Origin: Hyphomicrobiales bacterium
GTDB lineage: Bacteria > Pseudomonadota > Alphaproteobacteria > Rhizobiales > Rhizobiaceae
Assembly (NCBI GenBank): GCA_900465665.1
Contig: UBJO01000030.1
Coordinates: 32,710 to 96,709, forward strand
DNA length: 64,000 nt
Direction: 5' to 3'
Made by a program: the position numbers and the translations under genes. The notes below the pieces were generated by a model. The model did no database searches. It saw only the letters and a list, made by a program, of their open reading frames with translations, and was not told the DNA's origin. This document shows positions 49,940 through 59,006 of the stretch, in pieces (position 1 is the stretch's first letter; each line of letters begins with the position of its first letter).

Positions 49940-50551
49940 ATGCCAGTCCTAAAAAACGCACGGCACGAGAAATTCGCGCAGGAGTTGGCGAAAGGCAAGA
50001 CAGCAGATGACGCATATGCTGCTGCTGGCTTTAAACCGGACCGTGGGAATGCCTCTCGCTTACAGCATAAAGACAACATCGTACAACGCGTGTCCGAGCT
50101 TTTGGAGTGGGAGCAGGTAGTAGAGCGGAAGGCCACAGAGAAGGCGATCGACAAGCTCGCCATCACCAAGGAGCGCGTTCTAGCTGAGTTGGCCAAGATC
50201 GGCTTTGCTGACATCCGCAAGGCGATCAAGTGGCAGGGCACGCTGGTAACCGAGGAAGACAATCCGGAAGGCGGCGATACGTTGGTCATCAAGAACGTCG
50301 TCACCAACAACGTCCAGCTGATTGCCAGCGACGAGATCGACGATGACACGGCCGGCGCGATCGCTGAGATCAGCCAGAACTCGACCGGCGGCATCAAGCT
50401 GAAGCTTCACGACAAGAAGGGCGCCCTGGTCGACATCGGCAAGCACCTCGGCATGTTCGTTGAGCGCCACGAGCACACCGGCAAGGACGGCGCACCCATA
50501 CAGACCGAGACGAGAACATGGCGGGAAGTGCTGCGCAGCGAAAAGAGCTAG
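49940..50551 (+). CDS. Terminase small subunit
   Basis: 203 residues. RHEKFAQELAKGKTADDAYAAAGFKPDRGNASRLQHKDNIVQRVSELL is the helix-turn-helix of terminase_2-type small subunits, which recognise the packaging site. The central and C-terminal parts (ERVLAELAKIGFADIRKAIKW, LHDKKGALVDIGKHLGMF) are the oligomerisation and TerL-binding segments. It overlaps terL by 34 bases. Confidence 0.9.
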   Translation: MPVLKNARHEKFAQELAKGKTADDAYAAAGFKPDRGNASRLQHKDNIVQRVSELLEWEQVVERKATEKAIDKLAITKERVLAELAKIGFADIRKAIKWQGTLVTEEDNPEGGDTLVIKNVVTNNVQLIASDEIDDDTAGAIAEISQNSTGGIKLKLHDKKGALVDIGKHLGMFVERHEHTGKDGAPIQTETRTWREVLRSEKS

Positions 50552-51969
50552 ACGCCACCACCCACCTCACCAACCCAGCCCTCCACGACTTTTGGGAAGA
50601 GGTCTTTCTCGGACAGGCCGATATTGCTGTACTTCATGGTGGGCGATCAAGCTCGAAGACGAGAGACACGGCGTGCCAGCTGGTTCGCCTAGTCGATCAT
50701 GTCGGCGTTCGGATGCGTGTTCTCTGCATCCGGCGTTTTCAGAACCGCATTCAGGATTCGGTCTATACCGAACTGAAGTGGGCGATCGCTCATCTGGGGC
50801 TGGAAGCCGCCTTCGACGTCCAGAAGACGACGATCATTCACCGGCGCACCGGTGCTGAGTTCATCTTCTACGGCATCGAGCGAAACCTTGAGGACATCAA
50901 GGGCACGTCCGACGTCGACATCCTCTGGGTGGAAGAGGCGGAGAAACTGACCGAGGATCAATGGACCGTCATCGGGCCGACGATCCGCAAGGAAGACAGC
51001 CTGGCGATCCTGCTGTTCAACCCGAAGCTGGTCACTGACTACGTCTGGAAGAACTTCGTCGTCAACGTGCCGCCTCACTGCGTGGTTCGTAAGATCGACT
51101 ATACGGAGAACCCTTTCCTTTCTGCCAAGGCGTTGCGCGACATCGCGGCAATGCAGGAGCGAAACCCGGAGAAATTCGAGCACGTCTATGGCGGCGTGCC
51201 CCTCGGCGACAGTGAGCTATCGATCTTCAAGCGGAAATGGCTCGATGCCTGTGTCGATGCCCACCTGGTGCTCAAGATCGATGTCACCGGTCGGAACATC
51301 ATCGGTTTCGACCCAGCAGACGACGGCGAGGACAAGAGCGCTACCGCCGACAAGATCGAAGGCGTCTTCACGGATGCCGAGGACTGGGCGTCGGGCAAGG
51401 ACGAGCTGGTGCAAAACGCCAAGCGCGTCTGGGCTAAGGCCAAGCATGCTGGCGCGACAGTGTCCTACGACACGATCGGCGTTGGCGCCTTCGTCGGCGG
51501 GTATATCGACGAGCAGAACGAGACGAACGACGCGAAGGTTGAGCATTTCGCGTTCCACGCTGGCGGCGGTGTCATGGATGGCGACAAGCCGAGTGATCCG
51601 CAGAACAGCAACAGCCCGCTGAACAAGGACGAGTACCTAAACCTCAAGGCGCAGGCCTGGGCCAACACCGCCCGCCGCGCCATGCTTACCTTCAACGCAG
51701 TGGTGAGGGGGCAGCCCATCAAGCCCGAGGACATTCTCTCGTTCTCATCAAAGATGGGGAAAGAGAAGCTGGACGCCCTATTCACCGAGCTTTGCGTGCC
51801 TTGGTGGGTCGAGAGCGAGGGGAAAAAACGGGTCGTTCCGAAGCTGAAGCTCAAGAAAGACCTGGGCGTGAAGTCGCACAACCTCGCTGATGCGGTGATC
51901 GCCGCCGACAACGTCAACATCGCGACCGGCCCGTCCGTCGCCATGTTCCTGAGGAAGAAGAACCGATGA
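50518..51969 (+). CDS. Terminase large subunit
   Basis: 483 residues, PBSX/terminase_3 type. The ATPase domain has the Walker A-like GGRSSSKT (residues 41-48) and Walker B ILWVEE (135-140) with the catalytic Glu. The nuclease domain has IIGFDPADDGEDKSA, the SYDTIGVGAFVGGYID strand and the final Asp in NLADAVIAAD. It translocates and cuts phage DNA. Assignment is secure. Confidence 0.95.
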   Translation: MAGSAAQRKELDATTHLTNPALHDFWEEVFLGQADIAVLHGGRSSSKTRDTACQLVRLVDHVGVRMRVLCIRRFQNRIQDSVYTELKWAIAHLGLEAAFDVQKTTIIHRRTGAEFIFYGIERNLEDIKGTSDVDILWVEEAEKLTEDQWTVIGPTIRKEDSLAILLFNPKLVTDYVWKNFVVNVPPHCVVRKIDYTENPFLSAKALRDIAAMQERNPEKFEHVYGGVPLGDSELSIFKRKWLDACVDAHLVLKIDVTGRNIIGFDPADDGEDKSATADKIEGVFTDAEDWASGKDELVQNAKRVWAKAKHAGATVSYDTIGVGAFVGGYIDEQNETNDAKVEHFAFHAGGGVMDGDKPSDPQNSNSPLNKDEYLNLKAQAWANTARRAMLTFNAVVRGQPIKPEDILSFSSKMGKEKLDALFTELCVPWWVESEGKKRVVPKLKLKKDLGVKSHNLADAVIAADNVNIATGPSVAMFLRKKNR

Positions 51970-53339
51970 ACCAAGTTGTACGGCTGGCCAACTATGTGCA
52001 GCGCCGCCTCGACAGCATGTTCCCGGCCTATTTCCCGGGAACCACACCCAAGCACGATCACTACAAGGATTTCGGCTATCCGCAGAATCTGACGTTCGAC
52101 CAGCTCTACCGGATGTACTCCCGGAATGGGATAGCCGCGGCCGGCGTGGACAAGACCATCCGCAAGACGTGGCAGGACAATCCCTTCCTGTTGGAGAAGG
52201 AGCGGGACGGCTCGCAGAAGGGCACGGCGAAGGAAACGCCGATCGAGAAGCAGATCCGCCAGCGGTTCGACGATCTACGCCTGTGGACCCGCCTGGCCGA
52301 AGCTGATCGCATGTCTATGGTCGGCGCGTATGCTGGTGTCATCCTCCGATTTGCCGACGGGCAGCCGTTCAACCAGCCGGTGACATCGGTGACGGGTGGC
52401 TTGATGGGCCTCGTCGAGGTTATCCCGGCATGGGAAGGCCAGCTCAAGGTTTCGGAGTGGGACACGGTCGAGACGTCGGAGACTTATGGCCAGCCGAAGA
52501 TGTTCCAGTTCAGCGAGTCCGCTGTCGACACGAACAAGCAGCAGCCGCGCCACATCATGATCCATCCGGATCGTGTGATCGTTTGGTCGAAGGACGGCTC
52601 GGTTAATGGATCATCCGCATTAGAGCCTGGCTATAACTCCCTGACCGACATGGAGAAGGTGAGGGGCGCAGGCGGAGAGGGCTTCTGGAAGAACGCCAAG
52701 AGCGCTCCTGTCCTCGAAGTCGACAAGGAAGCCAAGATTGCCGAGATGGCCAAGGCCATGGGCGTGGGCGTTGAGGATCTCGCCGACAAGATGAACGAGC
52801 AGGTCGCCGACTGGAATGCCGGCTTTGACCAGTTGCTCATGATTATGGGGATGCAGGCCAAGACGCTGAACATCACCCTGCCATCGCCTGAGCACTTCTA
52901 TGCGGTGGCCCTGCAGGACTTTGCCGCATCGATCAACATCCCGGTGAAGGTTCTCGTCGGTATGCAGACCGGAGAGCGAGCCAGTCAGGAAGACGCGGAC
53001 GAGTGGTCTCAGACTTGCATGTCTCGCCGCGCTAACCAGACGATCCCGAACATTCGCCTGCTAATCGACCGCCTCGAGCGCGTTGGCATCCTCGACGAAA
53101 AGGACTGGTTCATCGACTGGGCCGATCTCACAGAGGCATCAATGTCCGAGAAGGTCGATCGCGCCGACAAGATGGCCGGGGTCAATCAGAAGATGGGCGG
53201 CAGCGTGTACGTCTTCACCGACGACGAGATCCGCGCTGCTGTCGGCTACGAGCCGCTGAGCGACGCCGAGAAGTTCCGCGATGACGCGACCGACGACGAG
53301 ATCGACGCGGCCGTCACACCTCCGAAGCAAGAGGACTAA
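51966..53339 (+). CDS. Phage portal protein (DUF1073 type)
   Basis: 457 residues. DUF1073-type portal: FDQLYRMYSRNGIAAAGVDKTIRKTWQD, IPAWEGQLKVSEWD, HIMIHPDRVIVWS, and the long helical stem region ENKMNEQVADWNAGFDQLLMIMGMQAKTLN. It forms the dodecameric channel to which the tail attaches. Some databases label this family anti-CBASS Acb1 because of a shared segment; position between terL and the protease makes portal the right call. Four-base overlap with terL. Confidence 0.9.
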   Translation: MNQVVRLANYVQRRLDSMFPAYFPGTTPKHDHYKDFGYPQNLTFDQLYRMYSRNGIAAAGVDKTIRKTWQDNPFLLEKERDGSQKGTAKETPIEKQIRQRFDDLRLWTRLAEADRMSMVGAYAGVILRFADGQPFNQPVTSVTGGLMGLVEVIPAWEGQLKVSEWDTVETSETYGQPKMFQFSESAVDTNKQQPRHIMIHPDRVIVWSKDGSVNGSSALEPGYNSLTDMEKVRGAGGEGFWKNAKSAPVLEVDKEAKIAEMAKAMGVGVEDLADKMNEQVADWNAGFDQLLMIMGMQAKTLNITLPSPEHFYAVALQDFAASINIPVKVLVGMQTGERASQEDADEWSQTCMSRRANQTIPNIRLLIDRLERVGILDEKDWFIDWADLTEASMSEKVDRADKMAGVNQKMGGSVYVFTDDEIRAAVGYEPLSDAEKFRDDATDDEIDAAVTPPKQED

Positions 53340-53344
53340 ACATC

Positions 53345-54475
53345 ATGCCCAATCAGGTGCGTGTGAACGTCAGGACACTGGCGAACGTGAAGGCTGTCCG
53401 TAAGGAAAAGCGCAACGGCCGCGATCTGGTGATCGTCCCGTCGGCAACCCTGCCGGACAACATCATCATGAATGGGATCAAGTATCCGGCCGAGGAGATC
53501 GCAAAGAGCTACCAGACGCTCAATCGGTCGCCGGCTCCCCTTGGTCACCCACTAGTGAATGGCAAGTTCGTCTCGGCTCGCGATCCTGAGGGACTGAACA
53601 TCGGCTACATCGGCGCGTGGAACGAGAACGTGCGGCAGGAGGGCGGTCGCGTCCTCCTCGACAAGGTGATCGACGTCGAAGTCGCCAATCGCTCCGAAGG
53701 CGGCAAGGCCGTGCTGGCGGCGATCGAGGCTGGCGGCCCTATCCACACCTCGACCGGTCTTCTGGCCATCATGGAAGCGGTCAACGCCGACGATCACAAG
53801 CGCGTCGCCCGCGCAATGGTGTTCGACCACGATGCCATCCTGCTCAATGAGGATGGTGCTGCCACTCCTGACCAGGGCGTTGGCATGCTGGTCAACGCCA
53901 AGGGCGAATTCGAAGAGATTGAGGTCATCAACTCCGCCATGACGGATGCTGCTGACCAGGAGATCGATTGGGCGGGCACTCGCCTCGTCGAAGCTCTCAT
54001 GCGCCGACAGAACATCAGCGTCTGGGAGAAAGTGAAATCCGCAATCATGGACGCCATCGGCTCCGGGCGGGAACCATCCACGAACACAAAGGAACTCGAC
54101 ATGACTGTTGAAGAACAGATCAAGGCGCTTTCCGCGAAGGTTGACGCCCTCTCGGAAGGAAAGCCGAACGAGGCGATGAATAAGACCATCGCCGACGCCG
54201 TGACCGCAGCCGTCAACGCTGCCGTCAAGCCGCTGACGGACGCCCACACCGCCATGGTTGCGAACCAGAAGGCCAAGGACGATGCCGAGCATGCTGAGCT
54301 CGTCACCAAGATCGTCAACACCAAGGTGCTGGACGAGCCCACGGCGAAGGCCACGCCACTCGCCACCTTGCGCGCTCTGGCACCAAAGGCAGACCCCAAG
54401 GCTGCCGCCGCCCTCAACTCCGCCTTCAACGGTGTAGTTAAGGCAAACGGCTTCCAGCCTCCGAAGGGAGAGTAA
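53345..54475 (+). CDS. Prohead protease (DUF2213-like) with C-terminal scaffold domain
   Basis: 376 residues. The N-terminal ~215 residues form a DUF2213-like head maturation protease (IVPSATLPDNIIMNGIKYPAEEI, PLGHPLVNGKF, GPIHTSTGLLAIMEAV..., RVARAMVFDHDAILL). The C-terminal ~125 residues are helical and Lys/Ala-rich, typical of a scaffold (EEQIKALSAKVDALSEG ... NSAFNGVVKANGFQP). An internal start gives the scaffold alone (listed separately). It lies between portal and capsid, as expected. Confidence 0.88.
   Translation: MPNQVRVNVRTLANVKAVRKEKRNGRDLVIVPSATLPDNIIMNGIKYPAEEIAKSYQTLNRSPAPLGHPLVNGKFVSARDPEGLNIGYIGAWNENVRQEGGRVLLDKVIDVEVANRSEGGKAVLAAIEAGGPIHTSTGLLAIMEAVNADDHKRVARAMVFDHDAILLNEDGAATPDQGVGMLVNAKGEFEEIEVINSAMTDAADQEIDWAGTRLVEALMRRQNISVWEKVKSAIMDAIGSGREPSTNTKELDMTVEEQIKALSAKVDALSEGKPNEAMNKTIADAVTAAVNAAVKPLTDAHTAMVANQKAKDDAEHAELVTKIVNTKVLDEPTAKATPLATLRALAPKADPKAAAALNSAFNGVVKANGFQPPKGE
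54101..54475 (+). CDS. Nested in-frame scaffold protein (internal start)
   Basis: 124 residues, identical to the C-terminus of the protease gene. An ATG at 54101 is preceded by AAAGGAACTCGAC, a good ribosome-binding site, exactly where the linker ends and the helical scaffold begins (MTVEEQIKALSAKV). This follows the lambda C/Nu3 arrangement in which protease and scaffold share one frame. Internal initiation is inferred, not shown. Confidence 0.65.
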   Translation: MTVEEQIKALSAKVDALSEGKPNEAMNKTIADAVTAAVNAAVKPLTDAHTAMVANQKAKDDAEHAELVTKIVNTKVLDEPTAKATPLATLRALAPKADPKAAAALNSAFNGVVKANGFQPPKGE

Positions 54476-54478
54476 CCC

Positions 54479-54928
54479 ATGGCCCGCTACAACAAGATCT
54501 ATGCAGGTCCGGTCTCCGAGAACCTGCCGCAGGTACAGGAGCGGCTTTGCGCTGCTACCATCCTGCCCGGTACCGCACTCGTCGAGTCCGGTTCGAGCTT
54601 CGCCCAGGCCGGCGCAGCATCTAACGCCAAGATCTACATTGCGCAGGATAACTACCTCGCAATGAAGGGCGTTGATGACGCCTGGTCGGCCAATGACCGC
54701 ATTATCGGAATGGAGATGCTCGACGAGCAGTTCTTCAACGTCCGAGTGCCCACCGGCACCAACGTGACGCGAGGCGCAGGCCTGACCACCAACGCCTCCG
54801 GCAAGTTCGTTCTCGCCGCCACTGGCAACCGCATCATCGCGTTTGCCGAGGAGGCATACAACAACACCTCAGGTGCCGATCAACTTGTCCGCGCTCGCGT
54901 GGCCAAGGGCAACCTGGCATCGGCGTAA
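54479..54928 (+). CDS. Head decoration/stabilisation protein
   Basis: 149 residues, beta-rich, no signal. PGTALVESGSSFAQAG..., KIYIAQDNYLAMKGVDDAW and ERIIAFAEEAYNN-like ending (NRIIAFAEEAYNNTSGADQLVRARV) match DUF2190-type capsid decoration proteins (RecA-like patches absent). It sits immediately before the major capsid gene, which is the usual position. Confidence 0.8.
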   Translation: MARYNKIYAGPVSENLPQVQERLCAATILPGTALVESGSSFAQAGAASNAKIYIAQDNYLAMKGVDDAWSANDRIIGMEMLDEQFFNVRVPTGTNVTRGAGLTTNASGKFVLAATGNRIIAFAEEAYNNTSGADQLVRARVAKGNLASA

Positions 54929-54940
54929 GGAGCTGAACCC

Positions 54941-55984
54941 ATGCGATACTTCTCCGAACAGCTCGTCGCCAACTCCCGCCCTCATGCAGAGTGGTGGGCC
55001 GACGTATCCGTCAATCGTGAGCACTTCCATCAGATCGAAGATCATATGGCGTCGCTCTCGAATGCTGCTGCCGTGCTTCCTCGCGATGCGTGGATGGAAA
55101 TCGACAGCATCACCCGCCGCGTCCTTCGTGATGACGAAGGCGAAGTCTACATGCGCGACCTGATGGCGCTCGCACGTCCGATCAACATCGGCAAGCTCGT
55201 CAGTATGACCCGCGTGGCATCGGATTCCGCGAACCCTGTGATCCGATCGATGTCGGGTCAGGTGCCGGTGCCGATGGACAAGGTCGTCTATGCGTACCGC
55301 GGCACCCCGGTTCCGATCTTCCAGGACGGCTATGGCCGTGAATGGCGCGAGTGGAACACCCTGCAGTCCGAGAACTTCGACGCCATCGCTGATGACGAAG
55401 AAGCGGCCAATGCCAAGATCAAGAAGGACCAGGCCGACTACGTGTTGAACGGCGATACTTCCATCGTCTTCCAGGGCTATTCCGGTACCGGCATCCGCAG
55501 CAACCCGCTGGCGAAGGCGATCAACATCGGTGCCGCCGGTGCGAATATCGACCTCACGTCGCCGGCCACGACTTCGGATGCCATCGACAACTTCTTCACC
55601 CAGACGCTTGGCGCCATGCTTGACGCCCAGCTCATCACCGGCAAGGTCAACATCTACATCTCGCCCGAGATCGGTCGTAACCTCGACCGCTCGTACTCCG
55701 GCGCGAACGGCTTCAAGGGCGGCACGCTCCTGCAGTACCTGCTGACCAACCGCCGCATCAACAAGATCGAAGTGACCTTCAAGCTCTCGGGCAACGAGTT
55801 CTTCGGCTTTGTTCCCTCGTCTGAGTTCATCCGTCCCCTGATCGGCATGGCCGTCAACACGACCGCGATGCCGCGCCAGTATCCGACGGCGAACTACCAG
55901 TTCCTGAAGATGGGCGCGCTCGGCCTCGAAATCCGAGCCGACTACAACGGCAAGTCCGGCGTCTTCTACTCCACCAATACCTGA
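54941..55984 (+). CDS. Major capsid protein
   Basis: 347 residues, HK97-fold type by size and pattern: an N-terminal helical arm, then spine/P-domain text (VPVPMDKVVYAYRGTPVPIFQDGYGREWREWNTL) and A-domain region (TGKVNIYISPEIGRNLDRSY, RINKIEVTFKLSGNEFFGFVP). The family resembles DUF2184/DUF6260 capsid proteins. High translation of this gene is expected. No cleavage site is obvious, although a protease is present. Confidence 0.88.
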   Translation: MRYFSEQLVANSRPHAEWWADVSVNREHFHQIEDHMASLSNAAAVLPRDAWMEIDSITRRVLRDDEGEVYMRDLMALARPINIGKLVSMTRVASDSANPVIRSMSGQVPVPMDKVVYAYRGTPVPIFQDGYGREWREWNTLQSENFDAIADDEEAANAKIKKDQADYVLNGDTSIVFQGYSGTGIRSNPLAKAINIGAAGANIDLTSPATTSDAIDNFFTQTLGAMLDAQLITGKVNIYISPEIGRNLDRSYSGANGFKGGTLLQYLLTNRRINKIEVTFKLSGNEFFGFVPSSEFIRPLIGMAVNTTAMPRQYPTANYQFLKMGALGLEIRADYNGKSGVFYSTNT

Positions 55985-56040
55985 TGATGATGCCTCGCCC
56001 TCATGGGGGCGGGGCGCTTCCCGCAACTGGAGACAGATCC

Positions 56041-56388
56041 ATGAAGATCCGTTTGAAAGCGCCGGCAGGACTTGATTCCACCGGTATCTACGGCAAGGAC
56101 GGCAAGGAAATGCCGGTCGGCCATGAAATGGAAGTCGCAGACGATTTCACGGGCTGGAATGGCCGTTTTGATATCCTCTCCGGCGGTCCGGTAAAGGGTT
56201 CGAAGCCCGTTACAAACCCCGCCGATGAAGGCTATGCCGTCAAAAAGAAGGGTGGTGGCTATTCAGTTATCACCCTCGATGGCGAGGAAGTGACGAAGGC
56301 CCTCCGTAAGGATGACCTCGAAGGCTTCGAGGAACTGACCGATGAGGACAAGGCTGCGTTCGTCGAACTGAACAAGAAGGAAGCCTGA
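56041..56388 (+). CDS. Small phage head-region protein
   Basis: 115 residues, basic-acidic alternation with a short beta-hairpin (IRLKAPAGLDSTGIYGKDGKEMPVGHEMEVADDF) and a Lys/Glu-rich C-terminus with a VITLDGEEVTKALRK motif. Comparable small proteins follow the capsid gene in many siphophages and may help connector docking. GGAGAC ribosome-binding site; the start used skips an upstream in-frame extension. Confidence 0.72.
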   Translation: MKIRLKAPAGLDSTGIYGKDGKEMPVGHEMEVADDFTGWNGRFDILSGGPVKGSKPVTNPADEGYAVKKKGGGYSVITLDGEEVTKALRKDDLEGFEELTDEDKAAFVELNKKEA

Positions 56389-56391
56389 TCA

Positions 56392-56883
56392 ATGGCAGGC
56401 TATGGCGACGACGCAGGGTTTGCATCCTGGCTCACAGAAAACGGCTACGTGCTGCCGGGAACCGCGCCGTCGCCGGCCGTCCTTCGCAATCGCGGGAGCC
56501 AATACATCGATGCGGTGTATGGCTCTCGCTTCCTTGGCAGCGTGGTCGACCCGCTGCAGGAGCGCCAATGGCCGCGCGAGCGCGCGATCGTCAATGGCAA
56601 GCTCCTGCCTTCCGATGTGGTCCCGCCTGCAGTAATCAACGCCTCATACCAGGCCGCCTATCAGGAAGGTCTGAAGCCGGGGAGCCTCACGGTCATCGGC
56701 ACGTCCTCTGGCGCGGTCAAGCGCGTGAAGGTCGGCCAGATCGAGAAGGAATACCAGACGGCGAAAGACGACGGCACGGCCTCGGCGATCACCCCGCTGA
56801 TCTCGATCGTCGACGGCATGCTCGCGCCGTTCCTGAAGGATGAGGATCTCGTCTGCTTCGGCGTATGGTCGGTGGGCTGCTGA
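56392..56883 (+). CDS. Head-tail connector protein (DnaT-like family)
   Basis: 163 residues. FASWLTENGYVLPGTAP, RNRGSQYIDAVYGSRFLGSVVDPLQERQWPRE and VVPPAVINASYQAAYQEGLKPGSL match the phage family often labelled DnaT-like ssDNA-binding protein, which acts as a head-to-tail connector in this position. True DnaT function is not implied. TGATG overlap with the next gene. Confidence 0.85.
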   Translation: MAGYGDDAGFASWLTENGYVLPGTAPSPAVLRNRGSQYIDAVYGSRFLGSVVDPLQERQWPRERAIVNGKLLPSDVVPPAVINASYQAAYQEGLKPGSLTVIGTSSGAVKRVKVGQIEKEYQTAKDDGTASAITPLISIVDGMLAPFLKDEDLVCFGVWSVGC

Positions 56884-57242
56884 TGGCCACCTTCGACTAT
56901 GCCGAGATCCAAGCGGTCGCCCATGAGCTGATCGAGGAGTTCGGCCAAGAGGGCACCATCAAGCGCATCACGCCTCCCGACCCGGTTCTTGGCGGTGACG
57001 GCACAGAAACGAGCTACCCGGCCACGCTGGTGCCGATGACCTATGACCAGCGCATGATCGACGGCTCACTGATCAAGACAGGTGACCGGCAAATCTACAT
57101 CAGCAGCGTCGGCCTACCGATTATCCCTGAGCCTGGGGATACCGTTACGGCCGGCGGCGTCGACTTCAACATCATCACGACCGACCCGAACAATTTCGAT
57201 GGTCAGGTCAACGTGGTTTTCATCGTCCAAGGAAGGATATGA
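56883..57242 (+). CDS. Neck/head-closure protein
   Basis: 119 residues. EIQAVAHELIEEFGQEGTIKRITPP, then strands with PMTYDQRMIDGSLIKTGDRQIYISSVGLPIIPEPGDTVTAGGVDFNIITTDP. This small beta-barrel pattern fits head-closure (gpFII/gp16-like) proteins between connector and tail terminator genes. The start overlaps the preceding stop (TGATG). Confidence 0.78.
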   Translation: MATFDYAEIQAVAHELIEEFGQEGTIKRITPPDPVLGGDGTETSYPATLVPMTYDQRMIDGSLIKTGDRQIYISSVGLPIIPEPGDTVTAGGVDFNIITTDPNNFDGQVNVVFIVQGRI

Positions 57243-57436
57243 ACATGACCGACAAGCCGAACGCCCGCGCCAAACAAGTCAAGGTCGAAGTCCTCGTGCC
57301 TTTCGAGCGCTACAGCATCGGGGAGACGCCCATGCTGCCGCCACTGAAGGCTGCGGCCCTAGAGCAGCAGGGCATGGTCAAGCCCGCCACGAAAGCGGCT
57401 GAGAAGCAGATCGCAAAGGCAGCGCCGTCCGTCTGA
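57239..57436 (+). CDS. Small phage hypothetical protein
   Basis: 65 residues, Lys/Ala-rich ends around a short ordered core (KVEVLVPFERYSIGETPMLPPLKAAALEQQGMV). The core looks like a minor structural or adaptor piece. Overlaps at both ends with neighbours (ATGA and TGATG). Confidence 0.68.
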   Translation: MNMTDKPNARAKQVKVEVLVPFERYSIGETPMLPPLKAAALEQQGMVKPATKAAEKQIAKAAPSV

Positions 57437-58497
57437 TGGCAAAGCGCCCTAAGACCGCCTCGCGCATCCGTCAGCTTATCGATGGCCTGGAGCCGTCGGT
57501 TAAGAAGGCGTTCGATGAGGGCGTGGATATAATGCGTCTGAACGGCCTCAGCCGTGCAGAGCAGAGAGCTATAGAGCTGCGGCTTGAGAATGCCATCCGA
57601 GACGGAAACATCGAGGACGCCGCTCGGGCCCTGAACATCGACGCATCGTCTTTCAGGGCGATGCAGAAGTCGTTGGACAATGTATTCGAGGCGGGCGGCG
57701 ATGAAGCGGCCCGCAAGGTGCCGAAGATCACCGAGAACAATGGCTCAACGGCTGTCTTCCGCTTCGACATTGGCAGCCCATCGGCTGCGCAGTACCTTCG
57801 ACAGAATAGCTCGACCCTGGTCACCAACATCACCAGCGATCAGTTGCAGGTGATACGGGACACCCTAGCAGATGGCATCGCACAGGGTAGGGCGCCACGA
57901 CGCACGGCTCTCGACCTCGTCGGCCGTGTTAATAGGATCACCGGTCGTCGCGAGGGTGGTGTTATCGGCCTGACCTCTTCGCAGGCACGGTATGTCGAGA
58001 CCATGCGCGAGCGTCTCCTCTCGGGTGATCCGAAAGAGATGGTCAAAGTGTTCAGCATGGAGCGCCGGGACAAGCGGTTCGATGCAACTATCCGTGCCGC
58101 GATCGCCGCCGGCAAGCCGCTCGATGACGCCACCGTTCGAAAGCTGACGGGCCGATACGCCGATAGGCTTCTTCAGTTACGTGGCGAGACTATCGCCCGC
58201 ACCGAAACCATGGCGGCCTTTAACAAGGGCCAGATGGCATCAATGCAGCAGGCAATCGCAGAGGGTCGCGTATCTGCCGCCGTTGTCGTTAAGACGTGGC
58301 ATGCGTTCATAGATGAGCGGACCCGCTTCACGCATCGCGCGCTGAACAAGAAGACTGTCGGCTTCAACGACCTTTTCCAGACGGCGCGCGGCCGGTTCAT
58401 GGCATACCCCGGAGACCCACAAGGCGGCGCTGAGGAAGTCGTTTGTTGCCGCTGTTGGATGGAAACGACCATAGACTTCTTGGCGGACTTGGACTGA
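57436..58497 (+). CDS. MuF-like minor head protein
   Basis: 353 residues. The long helical N-terminal region leads to a C-terminal Mu gpF-like fold: ETIARTETMAAFNKGQM, then VVKTWHAFIDERTRFTHRALNKKTVGFNDLF, FMAYPGDPQGGAEEVVCCRCWMET with conserved Asp, His and Cys positions. MuF-like proteins are injected or sit at the portal interior. No toxin domain is attached at the C-terminus. TGATG coupling on both sides. Confidence 0.88.
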   Translation: MAKRPKTASRIRQLIDGLEPSVKKAFDEGVDIMRLNGLSRAEQRAIELRLENAIRDGNIEDAARALNIDASSFRAMQKSLDNVFEAGGDEAARKVPKITENNGSTAVFRFDIGSPSAAQYLRQNSSTLVTNITSDQLQVIRDTLADGIAQGRAPRRTALDLVGRVNRITGRREGGVIGLTSSQARYVETMRERLLSGDPKEMVKVFSMERRDKRFDATIRAAIAAGKPLDDATVRKLTGRYADRLLQLRGETIARTETMAAFNKGQMASMQQAIAEGRVSAAVVVKTWHAFIDERTRFTHRALNKKTVGFNDLFQTARGRFMAYPGDPQGGAEEVVCCRCWMETTIDFLADLD

Positions 58498-59006
58498 TGG
58501 CTCGCGGCCCTACAGTTGGCGTCTTCACCCGTTCAGGCCGCATATCCCGCGGCAAGGCTCGATTTGCCAACGAGGTCGATGCTTGGGTACAGATGACCGA
58601 GAAGCGGATCAACGCCGTATTCCGGCTATCCACTCAGAAGGTCATCAGCCATATGCAGCAGAACGTCCCTTTCCGAGACGGCTTCTTGCGTGCTTCACTG
58701 GTGGTTCTGGTCAATGAGCCTCCGCCAGCACCGAATAAGAGCCAAGAGGACGGGTTAGGGCCTTACACAGACTCCTACATGCAATTGCAGATAGCCAACG
58801 CTGTGGCAGGCGACCGCATCACTGCGGCCTACACGATGGAATATGCCCGACGGCTTGAATTTGGTTTTGTCGGCACGGACTCCCTCGGGCGGCAGTACAA
58901 CCAGCAACCCAATGGCTGGACGCGCCTTGCTGCGCAGATGTGGAAGAAATTCGTCGAAGAGGCGACAAACGAGGCTAAGGCGCGAGTGGCCGCTCGGGGT
59001 CAATGA
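58497..59006 (+). CDS. Tail completion/HK97 gp10-like protein
   Basis: 169 residues. RFANEVDAWVQMTEKRINAVFRLSTQKVISHMQQNVPFRDGFLRASLVVLVNEP, then TAAYTMEYARRLEFGFVGTDSLGRQYNQQPNGWTRLAAQMWKKFVEEATNEAKARV: the N-terminal helices with the Y-A-x-x-x-E-x-G pattern are typical of gp10-family tail completion proteins. The start is the ATG overlapping the MuF-like gene stop. Confidence 0.85.
   Translation: MARGPTVGVFTRSGRISRGKARFANEVDAWVQMTEKRINAVFRLSTQKVISHMQQNVPFRDGFLRASLVVLVNEPPPAPNKSQEDGLGPYTDSYMQLQIANAVAGDRITAAYTMEYARRLEFGFVGTDSLGRQYNQQPNGWTRLAAQMWKKFVEEATNEAKARVAARGQ

Noticed and set aside
51966..53339. Anti-CBASS Acb1 protein
   Set aside because: The DUF1073 family is sometimes labelled this way, but size, stem-like helices and position after terL identify a portal.
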